64,000 bases of DNA from Verrucomicrobiota bacterium (GTDB lineage Bacteria > Verrucomicrobiota > Verrucomicrobiia > Limisphaerales > J093), in the NCBI GenBank assembly GCA_016716505.1, contig JADJWF010000001.1, forward strand, positions 620,001-684,000, written 5' to 3'. Made by a program: the position numbers and the translations under genes. The notes beneath the pieces were generated by a model that worked only from the letters and a program-made list of their open reading frames with translations, ran no database searches and had not been told where the DNA came from. The stretch's first letter is position 1. Each line of letters begins with the position of its first letter. This document shows positions 37,508 through 46,464 of the stretch, in pieces.

Positions 37508-37810
37508 GACGGCAGTATGGGAACAGTCCCGCGACTGGCAATCGTTTGGTGTCCGGCCTCGGCGCCCGCCCCAACGGGAACCTCCCAAGAACAACCGTCG
37601 TCCCGCCCTGCCACCTCAAATCGCAATGAGCCCCGGGGCAGGGCTTTGCTATCCCTCGGCCGGAGGGAACCACCCTGGGCCGGCCGACCACCCGACCCCT
37701 TCCGTGCGCGCTTCCGCCGCCGATCAGACATCTTGGTGTGGCGGCCTGCTGGTCCCGAAAGCACTGGCTGGCTTCCTGCCGACCGGCGGGTGCGATCACC
37801 TGCGGAACGC
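37508..37810. other. Intergenic region, 303 bp
   Basis: Between the ABM-type gene start and the truncated LamG-like remnant. I see no conserved reading frame, repeat or tRNA in it. It probably carries the promoter of the ABM/dehydrogenase/mtnA unit. Confidence 0.4.
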
Positions 37811-38272
37811 TCACCAACGCGTCGAGCGGATAAGCACGTCGCTCCGCACTGCCGCTGCCCAGCTCACGACCGCCTGCCCCGGCGCACGTTGCGCAATCAC
37901 CAGCGTCGGCGCGCCGGGCGTCTGGACCACTGTCGGCCACGCGCAGAACCCGCCCGTGACGGTGAAGTCGCCGTCGCTCATTTGCCCGGCGTCCGGCTGG
38001 CCGATGGTGCCGCTGACGGTGAAGACACCGTCGGTGCCGGTGCTCACCGTGCCGGCGTTTTCCGCCAAGGACGCCTTCATCCAGAACTCAACGGTGGAAT
38101 CAGCGCCCACGTTCACGGGTTGGTTCGTTTCCAAAGTAATCTTCACGCGGTCCAGATCAGGGGCGCTCACGCCGTCCCCGTAAAAGCGGAGCGAGGTTCG
38201 GGCGGCGGCCAGACCCGACCCGCTCGCCAGCAGAAGCAGGGCGACAATACTCGGCGCGCTCAGAGTCGTCAC
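37811..38272 (-). pseudogene. Remnant fusing a LamG-like N-terminus to a surface-protein tail
   Basis: 153 residues with a signal peptide (MTTLSAPSIVALLLLASGSGLAAA). The N-terminal part, LRFYGDGVSAPDLDRVKITL ... VGADSTVEFWMKASL, is the beginning of a LamG/concanavalin lectin. After about 25 more residues it jumps to VFTVSGTIGQPDAGQMSDGDFTVTGGF, a segment normally found in the C-terminal half of verrucomicrobial surface proteins. The shared C-terminal module expected after it is lost: the frame runs into VVSWAAAVRSDVLIRSTRW and stops. The internal jump and the damaged end indicate a deletion product, not an intact gene. Located upstream of (3' of) the beta-helix protein in the same direction. 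Confidence 0.55.
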
Positions 38273-38358
38273 AGCGAATCGGGTCTTGGTCCAGAAAGTT
38301 GGGGCGGGCGGGTGACGGTTGCGGTTTCAGGTTCTCAGATCGGCCTAAAAAAGCAGGG

Positions 38359-41300
38359 TCACGGCTGGCGCAGCCGGAAGAACAGATAGGGGGCGCTGCC
38401 CACGGGCACGCGGAAGGTGTTGGTGCCGCCCGTGCTGACCAAGTTCGCATAGACGCCCCAGTTGGACGTGCCCAGGTCCGCGTTGCTCAGCACGGTGTAA
38501 CCCAGGCCGTGAATCGTGGGGAAACCAGCCTCGAAATCCCCGCCGTCAAGCCGGGTGATGACAAACCGGGGCGGCGGCGCGGCCAGCAGCGCGGGGCCGA
38601 ACTCGCTGGTGTCCCCGGTAGCCTGGACGGTGGCCGTGGCAGTGAACCACCAGCCCGTCCAGTTGCCCGGCACGTCGAACTGGAAGTCCGCGTTGCCCGC
38701 GCCGTCCGTGGTCACGGTCTGGCGGGCGACAAAGACCTCGCCCTCGCCGTGGCCGCTGGGGTCGGCGGCCGCGCTGCGGAACAGTTCGATGACAAAAGCC
38801 TGCCCCGGCGTGGAGTTGAGCCGGCCGCTCACCACGGTGTCAGCACCCAACGTGGTTTGGCCAAGCACGGGGAAGTTCTGGAGCGTGTTCGAGCCCAAGT
38901 CGGGGTCGAGCGGGTCGTTGGCTGTGACGCCCGACGCCGGGTCGCCGTCGGCGAAGAGGTCAATGCCCAGCCGGCCGTTGGCGTGGATCGAGTTGCCCTG
39001 GATGCGGTTGCCGGTGCCGGCGCGGACCAGCACGCCGTGGCCGGCGTTGAAGGCGATGCGGTTGGCGCGGTCTGCCAGCACCGGGTCGCCCACGGAGACG
39101 CCAGTGGTGTTGCGCAGATGCACGCCGTCGCCGTCGTTGGGTAGCGGCCCGGCGCCCGCGGCGTCCGTGCCGATGAGGTTGCCGTGGAGGGCGGTGTCGC
39201 CGGTGAACTCGATCTCGACGCCGTGGCGGGCGTTGCCGGCGATGTGGTTGGCCTGGAGCAGGCTGCCGGGCGCGCCGCTGATGAAGACGCCATTGGTGGC
39301 GTTGGCCCGCGCGCGCTCGCCCGCGGCGTCGGTGCCGATGCGGTTGCCGAGCAGACGGTTGTTGCGCGTGACCTGGCCGACGGTGGGGGTGGCGATGACC
39401 GCGACGCCGTGGCCGCCGTTGCCGGCGATGACGTTGCCGCGCTCGAGGTGGCCAACGGCGTTGTCGTGGGCGTCGCGCGTGAGGTGGACGCCGTCGCCGG
39501 TGTTGGCCACGGCGGCGACGCCGGCGGCGTCGAGGCCGATGAAGTTGCCGAAGACCTCATTGCCGGTCGCGGCCGGGCCGGCGATCAGGACGCCGTGACC
39601 GGTGTTGCCGGAGATGACGTTGCGCGAGTTGAGGGCGCGGCTGCCGATGACGTTGCGGGCGCCGCGCACCTCGATGCCAGCCTGCTGGTTGGGCACGCGC
39701 GCGCCGCCGCCGACGTCGGTGCCGATGAAGTTGCGCTGCACGCGGTTCTCGTCGCCCTCGAGCAGCACGCCGGGGCCGGCGTTGCCAGAAACGAGGTTGC
39801 CCGCGCCGGCGAAGTCGAGGCCGATGACGTTGCCGCGCGCGGCCACCCGCACGCCCCCGAGGGCGTTGCCCAGCGCGGTCACGCCGTCCAGATCGGTGCC
39901 GATGAGGTTGCCGGCGATTTGATTGGCTGTGGTGGTCTCGCCGGGGGCGGCGATGATTTCCACGCCAAAGGCGCCGTTGGCGGAGATCTCGTTGGCCTCG
40001 CCCTCGCCGCCGCCGCCGATGAGGTTGCCCGAGGCGCCGCCGGCGATGCGGACGCCGCTGAGCACATTGCCGCGCTCGGGAAAGAGCGGGGCCAGATAGG
40101 GCAGCCGCCGGCGGCCGGTGCGGTCGGGGCCGATGACGTTGCCGCGCACACGATTGTCCTGCGTGCCGGCGCCGGTCAGGTGGACGCCGTGGTTGTGATT
40201 GCCGGAGATGACGTTGCCCTCGCCCGGCTTGGGGCCGCCGATGTCGTTGCCGCGCGCGCCCTCGGCGAGATGAACACCGTCACCCTCGGCGGCAAACGTC
40301 CCGTTGGGCAGCGCCTCAGCACCGGTGATGTCGGGGCCGATCAGGTTGCCGAGGACGCGGTTGCGGGTGGTTTCGGCGCCCAGCAGAGCCACGCCGTGGA
40401 GGCGGTTGTTCGAGATGAGATTGCCTTCGCCCGCGGCCGGGCCGCCGACGAGGTTGTCGCGCGCCCCGGCGCGGAGCAGGACGCCGTAATTGTTGCCGCT
40501 GCTTTGCAGGACGCCGGTGGTCAGCGCGTGCGTGCTGGCGGCAGTGCCATCGGGATGCGTGCCGATGCGGTTGCCCTGGATGCGGTTGTTGAACGAAACC
40601 TCGCCCTCGAGGCGCACGCCGGAGCCGCCGCCGGCGATGATGTTGCCCTCACCCGCGACCGGACCGCCGATCAGGTTGTCGTGCGCGTCCTCGAGCACCA
40701 CGCCGGAGCTGACGCCCTGAACGCCCAGCCCGCACGGCATCCAACCTTCGGGAAGCCGACAGAAGGTCTCAGGCGGCACCAAGCCGAGCCAGTTGCCAAG
40801 CACGGCGTTGGTGTGCGAGCGGCGCAGCAGGATGGCGCCTTCCATGTCATGCAGGCCGCCGCCGGGGGCGGGCGGCGGTCCGCCGACGCCGCCGAGGAAA
40901 TTGCGCGCGCCGGGCGCCGCGCCGCCGATGCGGTTGTCGTGGCCGCCTTCGAGGACGATGCCGGGGCCCTGGTTCAGAAACGCCGCGGGGGCCAAGCCCG
41001 GCAGGCCGATGAAATTACCCTCGACCACGTTCGACACCGAGTTGATGAAGCGCACCTGCCAGGCGGTGTTGTCCGAGATGAGGTTGCGCTGGGCGACGTT
41101 GGTGCCGCCGATGCGGATGTGCGCGCCGTTGGTCACCGCGATGCCGCCCCAGTTCGGCTCGCCCAGCGAGGTGCTCGGGTCCACGCCGAACACGCAGGCC
41201 TCGACCACGTTGCTGCGCACATCGGCCATGAAGATGGCGCTGCGGTTGTTGGTCAGGCTGCCGCCCAGGAGAAAATTCACGAAGCGCAGCCCGCGGATGG

Positions 41301-41754
41301 TCACGAAATCGGCGCGGACCTCGAGGCCGTGGATCAGGTTCGTCGCGCCAGGCAGGCCGGGGCCGCCGGGATCGCCCGGCCCGCCGATGCCGCCGCCCCC
41401 GCCGCCGGGGTCCACGGGGATGTTGCCGCCGTGCAGCGTGACGAGGTTGGTGGCGTTGAAGCCTAGGGCGAGCGAGTTGGGCGCGCTGCCGGGCTGGGTC
41501 AGGCCGTCAATCGTGACCGCCTCGGTGATCCGGGGCAGACCGGCCGCCAGATTGATGACATGCACCACGTTCGACAGCGGGATATCGAAGCGGATGAAGT
41601 CGTGCCCCGGGCTGGCGTTGGCGGCAAGGATGGCCTCGCGCAGCGAGCCGGGGCCGCCGTCGGTGGTGGTGGTGACAGTGAAGGTGGCGGCGGAGACGCT
41701 GCCCAAATGGAGCACAACCGCCGTGAGCAGCAGGTGGGGAGTGACCGTTTTCAT
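38359..41754 (-). CDS. CSLREA/right-handed beta-helix repeat surface protein (1131 residues)
   Basis: Signal peptide MKTVTPHLLLTAVVLHLGSVSAA, followed by TFTVTTTTDGGPGSLREAIL, the CSLREA-type start of parallel beta-helix proteins. About twenty rungs follow with the consensus N-x-[IV]-x-G-N-x-I-G-x-D-x-x-G-x-x and GVHL/GVRL turns, for example RVLGNLIGPDITGAEALPNG and RVRGNVIGPDRTGRRRLPYL. Gly/Asn richness suits a stacked solenoid. Near the end IELFRSAAADPSGHGEGEVF and a beta-sandwich lead to the shared C-terminal module (YTVLSNADLGTSNWGVY, YLFFRLRQP). Likely an adhesin or polysaccharide-binding solenoid at the cell surface. DNA shows strong internal repetition, so recombination or assembly collapse is possible. 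Confidence 0.88.
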   Translation of the reverse strand: MKTVTPHLLLTAVVLHLGSVSAATFTVTTTTDGGPGSLREAILAANASPGHDFIRFDIPLSNVVHVINLAAGLPRITEAVTIDGLTQPGSAPNSLALGFNATNLVTLHGGNIPVDPGGGGGGIGGPGDPGGPGLPGATNLIHGLEVRADFVTIRGLRFVNFLLGGSLTNNRSAIFMADVRSNVVEACVFGVDPSTSLGEPNWGGIAVTNGAHIRIGGTNVAQRNLISDNTAWQVRFINSVSNVVEGNFIGLPGLAPAAFLNQGPGIVLEGGHDNRIGGAAPGARNFLGGVGGPPPAPGGGLHDMEGAILLRRSHTNAVLGNWLGLVPPETFCRLPEGWMPCGLGVQGVSSGVVLEDAHDNLIGGPVAGEGNIIAGGGSGVRLEGEVSFNNRIQGNRIGTHPDGTAASTHALTTGVLQSSGNNYGVLLRAGARDNLVGGPAAGEGNLISNNRLHGVALLGAETTRNRVLGNLIGPDITGAEALPNGTFAAEGDGVHLAEGARGNDIGGPKPGEGNVISGNHNHGVHLTGAGTQDNRVRGNVIGPDRTGRRRLPYLAPLFPERGNVLSGVRIAGGASGNLIGGGGEGEANEISANGAFGVEIIAAPGETTTANQIAGNLIGTDLDGVTALGNALGGVRVAARGNVIGLDFAGAGNLVSGNAGPGVLLEGDENRVQRNFIGTDVGGGARVPNQQAGIEVRGARNVIGSRALNSRNVISGNTGHGVLIAGPAATGNEVFGNFIGLDAAGVAAVANTGDGVHLTRDAHDNAVGHLERGNVIAGNGGHGVAVIATPTVGQVTRNNRLLGNRIGTDAAGERARANATNGVFISGAPGSLLQANHIAGNARHGVEIEFTGDTALHGNLIGTDAAGAGPLPNDGDGVHLRNTTGVSVGDPVLADRANRIAFNAGHGVLVRAGTGNRIQGNSIHANGRLGIDLFADGDPASGVTANDPLDPDLGSNTLQNFPVLGQTTLGADTVVSGRLNSTPGQAFVIELFRSAAADPSGHGEGEVFVARQTVTTDGAGNADFQFDVPGNWTGWWFTATATVQATGDTSEFGPALLAAPPPRFVITRLDGGDFEAGFPTIHGLGYTVLSNADLGTSNWGVYANLVSTGGTNTFRVPVGSAPYLFFRLRQP

Positions 41755-42088
41755 GACTGTTCGGGCTTATTATAAACTGAATTTGAACACGAAATTCAAA
41801 GTGTCAACCGTCAGTAAGATCTTGCGGGCAACGGGGCGGGGACGACCATAGGAATGGTGTAGCCGCTGGGCGAATTTCTCCAAGTGCCAGCGGTCAGGCT
41901 CTGGCGTCCCTGCAGAATCCAGTTCATGCCGACTGGCTTTGGCAGGCGCGGCGCGAAGCCGGGAGCGGCCTTGGTCATGGGAAGTGTGCGACGAGGCGCC
42001 CCGCCGGTAAAACGGCGGGAGACAGCAGTCGAGCTCCAGAACGCACCCGGCTCGCCGACGTTTGTTTTCTGGCTTCGATCCGCTGTGT
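41755..42088. other. Intergenic region, 334 bp
   Basis: Upstream of the beta-helix gene. It contains an AT-rich stretch just above the ATG (41765-41810), unusual for this GC-rich window and a good place for a promoter. No gene was recognised. Confidence 0.4.
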
Positions 42089-43363
42089 TTATGGCGCGGT
42101 CAAGTTCGGTTGCTTGACTGCAAAAGTTCTGCGGTTCCGCGACCGGAGCATGCGGGGGCGGTCGGCGGCGGCCCCGCGGCTGTTGAACGGGCCGTTGCCG
42201 GCCACGGTCAGCGGCGCCACCGGGGCGGTGTTGTTGATGCCCACGCCGCCCGAGGCGCGGATGGGGAACTGGCCGGGATCAGTGGATTCGAAGTTAGCGT
42301 CCTGGACGTCGGCCCACACAAACGTGCCGGTGTGGTTGGCCTTGGCGCGGTGGCCGGCGGCGAAGGAATAGATGCCACCGGCTCGATTGTCTCTCCCGCC
42401 CGGCACGGTCGCACCGCCGGCACTGGCGATGTTGGCAAAGCCTCCGCCCACGGTCGCAATGAAGCCGCTGGCGATGTTGTTATAGCCGCCCCCCAAGGTC
42501 GCGTACCAGTCGCTGGCGGTGTTGCCAACGCCGCCCCCCACGGTCCCAAAACTCCCCAGCACCCGATTTGTATAGGCAGTCCCAAACCAATTCCCCGCCC
42601 CGCCACCGCCGATGGTCGCACCCACCACGGTGTTCGACACGTAGTTGCCGGCGTAGCCGCCGATGACGTTGGGGGCGTTGTCGGTGTTGGGTTCCAGCCT
42701 CAGCGCCCGCTGATTGTTCACGAGCAGTTCCAACGACTGGTTGTCGGTGGTGCCCAGGAAGTGCGTGCCGGGCGAGGTGCCCTCGTTGCCGCCCAGCAAC
42801 CAGACCTGGTTCGTCCGCGCCACATTCTCGCTCAGCCGCGCGTCCGGCACCGTGCCGCTGGCCAACTGGCTGGCGTTCAGCGCCGTCAACCCCGTGCCGC
42901 TGCCGCTGAAGCCCCCGCTGCTGACCGTGCCGCTGAAGCTCGGACTGGCCGGGAGCGAACTGTCGGCAATCACGCCGGAAATGTTACCGGCCAGGATTGC
43001 GTAAGGCGTGGCCGCCAGCGGCTGGCGCGGACTCAGCGTGGTAAAGCTTAACAGGTTGGTGCGCACGGCAATCTCCAACCAGCGTGGCGGCCCGGTGAAC
43101 ACGCGCGTCCCAAAGTCCAGCGTGACGGTGAACAGGCCGTTGGTCACGCCGACGGGCGCCACGGTGAGCGTGCCTCCAAGCTGGCTGCCGCCGCTGGCGG
43201 CGTCCCAGAGGCTGAACTGCATTTCCGCCAGCCCGGTGTAAGGCCCCCCGCCGGCGTCCAGCCGGCCCTGGTAGGTGAAGGCCGTGCCTTGGGCGCGCAA
43301 CGAGGTTGCGCTGGCCGCCAAAGCTGTCAGCCCGAGCAGAAGGGAGTGGAGTTTGGTTCTCAT
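42089..43363 (-). CDS. YadA-head-like surface protein lacking its expected S74 chaperone C-terminus
   Basis: 424 residues from the ATG at 43363. The signal peptide (MRTKLHSLLLGLTALAASATSLRAQ) is followed by AFTYQGRLDAGGGPYTGLAE and WDAASGG, a leader domain also found in the 50686 gene. A middle region with head-like Gly repeats follows: ATIGGGGAGNWFGTAYT, TVGGGVGNTASDWYATLGGG, TVGGGFANIASAGGATVPGG. It reaches VAGNGPFNSRGAAA, the point at which a conserved C-terminal part including the peptidase S74 intramolecular chaperone normally starts. Here the frame then runs into 26 unrelated residues and stops. So the C-terminal assembly domain is missing. The 42-bp segment coding for VAGNGPFNSRGAAA is identical in the gene at 50686. 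Confidence 0.7.
   Translation of the reverse strand: MRTKLHSLLLGLTALAASATSLRAQGTAFTYQGRLDAGGGPYTGLAEMQFSLWDAASGGSQLGGTLTVAPVGVTNGLFTVTLDFGTRVFTGPPRWLEIAVRTNLLSFTTLSPRQPLAATPYAILAGNISGVIADSSLPASPSFSGTVSSGGFSGSGTGLTALNASQLASGTVPDARLSENVARTNQVWLLGGNEGTSPGTHFLGTTDNQSLELLVNNQRALRLEPNTDNAPNVIGGYAGNYVSNTVVGATIGGGGAGNWFGTAYTNRVLGSFGTVGGGVGNTASDWYATLGGGYNNIASGFIATVGGGFANIASAGGATVPGGRDNRAGGIYSFAAGHRAKANHTGTFVWADVQDANFESTDPGQFPIRASGGVGINNTAPVAPLTVAGNGPFNSRGAAADRPRMLRSRNRRTFAVKQPNLTAP
42164..42205 (-). repeat. 42-bp exact direct repeat, copy 1 (codes VAGNGPFNSRGAAA)
   Basis: Identical over 42 bases, including every third codon position, to 51190-51231 in the same orientation. The flanking sequence on either side differs. 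It marks the border between the variable body and the conserved C-terminal part of the two surface genes, and looks like a recombination site. Confidence 0.85.
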
Positions 43364-43407
43364 CGTGTTTGTCAGTTTGGGATGGGATGCCGTGCGAGGG
43401 GTTGGGA

Positions 43408-44202
43408 TTACGGTTTGAACAGGCGATAGAACGTCGCTGGCAACGTGGCCGGGACGACCACGGGGTTGGTCCAGCCGCTGGGGGAACTGGTCCAAGTGCC
43501 CGCGCTCAAGCTCGGGCGCTCTTGGAGAATCCAGTTTGTTCCCGTAGCGGGTGTCCAGGACAGGGTCACGAACCCGGCTGGTTCGGGCTGAATCGCGAGC
43601 GTCGGCGGTGGCGGGCTGGGGTCCACCAGCGTTAGGTTTATCAGCGCGAAGTCCATGTAGAGTTTGAACTTGTAGGTGTCGTAGCCGGACAGCTCGGGGG
43701 TTACGTTGGTGAAGGTCTGACCGTAAAAGCCGGTGGCTTGATACATCAGCGGCTCGGGCAGGGCGTCCTCGCCATTGACCAGCGGCATGATTTCCAGCAT
43801 GGCGCCGGCGCCAGCGGTGTTGCCGAGGATGCGAAAGGTGAAGCGCCGGATGTCGAAGGGCTGGCCGTCGGCGCGGGTGAGCGTGATGCGCGCGCCGGTG
43901 CCCACGTTCGGGCCGGTGGTGATGGCCTGGGCTTCCAGGCCGTCCGGCCAATTGATCCGCAGCGAGCGGCCGATGGGATTGGTCAGGCCGTAGCCGCCGG
44001 TGAAGAGTTTGTCGCGGCTGAGGGTGAAGAGGTAGCCCGCCGTCTCAATCGTGTCGGAGTTGAGGTTGGTGGCGACGAGGTTCGTGGTCTGCGTGGGGCT
44101 GAAGAGAAGGTTTGTGACGGCATGGGCCGACTGGGTGGTCAGCCACAAAGCTGCGCCGAAGCCAAACAAGGTCCAGGCAAGGACGTGACTCCCTGTCCAC
44201 AC
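43408..44202 (-). CDS. Secreted protein with C-terminal module (264 residues)
   Basis: The frame is open far upstream, but the conserved part begins with VWTGSHVLAWTLFGFGAALW and a signal peptide ending SAHAVTN. The best start is a GTG at 44202. The body is a beta-rich domain (IGRSLRINWPDGLEAQAITT, RRFTFRILGNTAGAGAMLEI, TYKFKLYMDFALINLTLVD) similar to PEP-CTERM-type/DUF-like lectin folds; I cannot name the family. The tail has the shared module (NWILQERPSLSAGTWTS, ATFYRLFKP). Overlaps the dispersed intergenic repeat just upstream (44300-44510). It is 44 bp downstream of the YadA-head-like gene's start and shares its strand. Confidence 0.65.
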   Translation of the reverse strand: MWTGSHVLAWTLFGFGAALWLTTQSAHAVTNLLFSPTQTTNLVATNLNSDTIETAGYLFTLSRDKLFTGGYGLTNPIGRSLRINWPDGLEAQAITTGPNVGTGARITLTRADGQPFDIRRFTFRILGNTAGAGAMLEIMPLVNGEDALPEPLMYQATGFYGQTFTNVTPELSGYDTYKFKLYMDFALINLTLVDPSPPPPTLAIQPEPAGFVTLSWTPATGTNWILQERPSLSAGTWTSSPSGWTNPVVVPATLPATFYRLFKP

Positions 44203-44591
44203 CCGGCCAACGGAAAGTCGGCGTGCTGGCACGTTGCAAATCTGTGCTGAGCCAACCTTGCGAGCCGCGGCAGGGAGTGGGCTGGTGCGCTGGCCGCCGC
44301 ACTTCAAAGGGTGCTGGAGCCATCGCCGGGTCTCGGACTGTGCCAGGCCGCTGTCGCTTTGGAACGAGGTGACCAAGAGCGGCAGAGGACTGCCGCACTC
44401 CAAGACGCTTCGCGGTGTCGCGCCGTTGTGGCGCCCCGGCAGTGCGCCGCCGTTCGGTGCCAGCGCAGGAGTTTGCGGCGGTCTGCCGACCGCCGCTACG
44501 CCGGCATTGAATCTCGCGCTGCAGTCGGCCCTGCCGCCGCTGGGCAATCTGTGACCCTCAGTTGGGCGAAGGGCCTGCATGATGGGGCGCA
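44203..44591. repeat. Dispersed intergenic repeat, copy A (about 44300-44510)
   Basis: Contains AGCGGCAGAGGACTGCCGCA and CTCCAAGACGCTTCGCG, then a REP-like hairpin GCGGCGGTC-tgcc-GACCGCCGC. A matching element lies at about 50470-50690. In translated form it yields the 'SVLECGSPLPLL' type of spurious protein, which I have seen as a frequent misannotation in this phylum. No gene of its own. Confidence 0.7.
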
Positions 44592-46364
44592 TCACGGCTG
44601 CGCGGCTTCCACGTTCACGCGCAGGAACTGGCGCGGCTGCGTGCCGGGGAAGTCGGTGCGGACGGTGAGGGTTTCCAGGTTGCCGTTGCGGGTGAGGTTC
44701 ACCAGCGCGGTCGCGCCCGGGCCGCTCAGCCACGGGCCGGCCACGTTGGTCGCGGCGGCAAAGGTGAGCGCCACGCCGGCGCGATCCAGCGGATGGGTGA
44801 GGGTGAGCGTGAGCCGGCCCAGTTCGTCGCGTGGCTGGAGCACGCCCGTGTCGGGGGTCTGGGGCTCGAGGCCCAGGGCGAATTCGCTCAGGTTGTTCCA
44901 CGGGTCGCCGTCCGGATTGGCCCACGGGCCGGCAATGGTTTCGTTGGTGCTGGCAGCGCCGAATTGTTCCGTCGCCCAGGTGGCGTAGTCGTAGGGCGTG
45001 GTGAAGGTGAGGTCCTGTCCGAGCGTTGCGCCCTGACTGTTCTGGGCCTGGACGCGGCAATGGTAAGTGGTGTGGGGCTCAAGGTTGGTGAGGAGGCAGG
45101 TGACGAGGGTGGGCACGGTGCCGGTGAGCGTGCCCCCGGCGGCGGGATTGGTGGCGGTGTAGGGCGGTGCCAGGCCCCAGTGAAACGTGGCGGTCGTGGC
45201 GAGGTCGCAGGCGTTGACCTGCGCGCGCAACACGGCGCTGGTGGGCGTGAGGCTCGTCGGCGGCAGTGTGACCACGGTGGGCGGCGGGAACACGTCGGGC
45301 GTGAGCAAGAGCGTGCGCGGCGGTTTGGCGTCGGTGTCCAGGTGCGCCGCCACGATGAGGTAGCCGGCGTCGTTGACGGCCAGCACGCGGTCGAGGATGT
45401 AATTGCCCGCGTCCACGATTTCGTTCAGGTCCTCGGCCACCCAGTTGCCGTCGGGGTCGGCATACCAGCGGACGGCGGTGGTTTCAGTGGGCGTGGCCAT
45501 CTTCCACGCCGAACCGACCAGCAGGCCGTGCTGGTTCAGGTCTGTAAAGGCGCAGGTGTTGGGACTGCCTTGCGGTGGCAGCGGGATGGGCGTCATCTCC
45601 GTGGTGTTGCTGGCGATCCAGGGCACGACGATGCGGTTGCTGACGGTGTAGGTGGTGTGGATGCCGGCGACCAGGCCGGCGTTGTTCAAGACCATCGGCT
45701 GCACGGTGGCGACCGGGTGGGTGAAAAAATTCATCGTGCCGTCGGCCTCGCGGCGGAAGGCGAAGAAGTTCGACGGCCCGGCGTAGTTGCCGATCACGAC
45801 GCCCAGGTCGTTGAGGCGAAATGCGCGGGCGTAGCCGGCGCCGTCGGGCGTGAGGTCGGTCTTCAGGCCGGTGGCCGGGTCGAAGAGGTAGGCGTGCTCG
45901 ATGTAGTCCAGCGAGCTGCTGCTGTGCGGCGTTTCGATCGTCGCGTGACCCGCGATCCAGCCCAGCGCGTTGACATCCGTGGCCGGGCTATGCTCGACGC
46001 GGCCCCAGAAGAAATGGCAGTCGTCGGCGTCGCAGCTCCAATAGCTCCAGTTGTGGCCGCCCCAGGCGGAGATGTAGGTGGTGGCGCCACTTTGCACCAC
46101 GGCGCCGCGATCGGGGGTGGGGTAATAGCCGGGGGCATCGCCAACCACGGCGCCCGAACCGTTGCGGGCGGCGGGACTGAAACTCAACGGCGCGCCGGGC
46201 GGCTGGAGAGGAATCCAATGGGCGAACCACGGAAGCGTGGCCAGTTGGTTGGTCGTCCAACCGGTGATGTCGGTGAGGGTGTAGGTTTCGGCAATCTGCG
46301 CGTCCACCCCAAAGACCAGCGCGAGCAGAGTGACCAGCGGAATAATGACGCGCTTTTTGTTCAT
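44592..46364 (-). CDS. Secreted HAF-repeat protein with fibronectin type III domain and C-terminal module
   Basis: 590 residues. Signal peptide MNKKRVIIPLVTLLALVFGVDAQ. Five or six HAF-type units (L-N-x-x-G-x-x-x-G) follow: VNALGWIAGHAT, LNDLGVVIGNYAG, LNNAGLVAGIHTT, LNQHGLLVGSAW, VNDAGYLIVAA. This is the pattern of probable extracellular repeat proteins. A fibronectin-III-like region comes next (PTSAVLRAQVNACDLATTAT ... LEPHTTYHCRVQAQNSQGA). Before the tail there is DPWNNLSEFALGLEP, an Asp-poor relative of the type 3 repeats. The shared C-terminal module ends it (LTFAAATNVAGPWLSG, RQFLRVNVE). Function unknown; likely a secreted or surface-retained beta-propeller protein. Confidence 0.78.
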   Translation of the reverse strand: MNKKRVIIPLVTLLALVFGVDAQIAETYTLTDITGWTTNQLATLPWFAHWIPLQPPGAPLSFSPAARNGSGAVVGDAPGYYPTPDRGAVVQSGATTYISAWGGHNWSYWSCDADDCHFFWGRVEHSPATDVNALGWIAGHATIETPHSSSSLDYIEHAYLFDPATGLKTDLTPDGAGYARAFRLNDLGVVIGNYAGPSNFFAFRREADGTMNFFTHPVATVQPMVLNNAGLVAGIHTTYTVSNRIVVPWIASNTTEMTPIPLPPQGSPNTCAFTDLNQHGLLVGSAWKMATPTETTAVRWYADPDGNWVAEDLNEIVDAGNYILDRVLAVNDAGYLIVAAHLDTDAKPPRTLLLTPDVFPPPTVVTLPPTSLTPTSAVLRAQVNACDLATTATFHWGLAPPYTATNPAAGGTLTGTVPTLVTCLLTNLEPHTTYHCRVQAQNSQGATLGQDLTFTTPYDYATWATEQFGAASTNETIAGPWANPDGDPWNNLSEFALGLEPQTPDTGVLQPRDELGRLTLTLTHPLDRAGVALTFAAATNVAGPWLSGPGATALVNLTRNGNLETLTVRTDFPGTQPRQFLRVNVEAAQP

Positions 46365-46464
46365 CCGGTGTTCAACTGGAAATCGCTAGCTCCACAACAA
46401 TCGGCTCGTGTGTTCACGCGGCGAGTTTGGTTGCGGATCTTGCATGGTATTCACACCTTTGGAG

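Noticed and set aside
39184..41466. 760-residue plus-strand open frame opposite the beta-helix gene
   Set aside because: Antisense shadow caused by high GC and repetition; Ala/Val/Gly/Asp-rich and without signal peptide, motif or start context.
38359..41754. Regular repeats in this stretch look CRISPR-like at first sight
   Set aside because: They are codon-level repeats of an open beta-helix gene, not identical 25-40 bp repeats with unique spacers.
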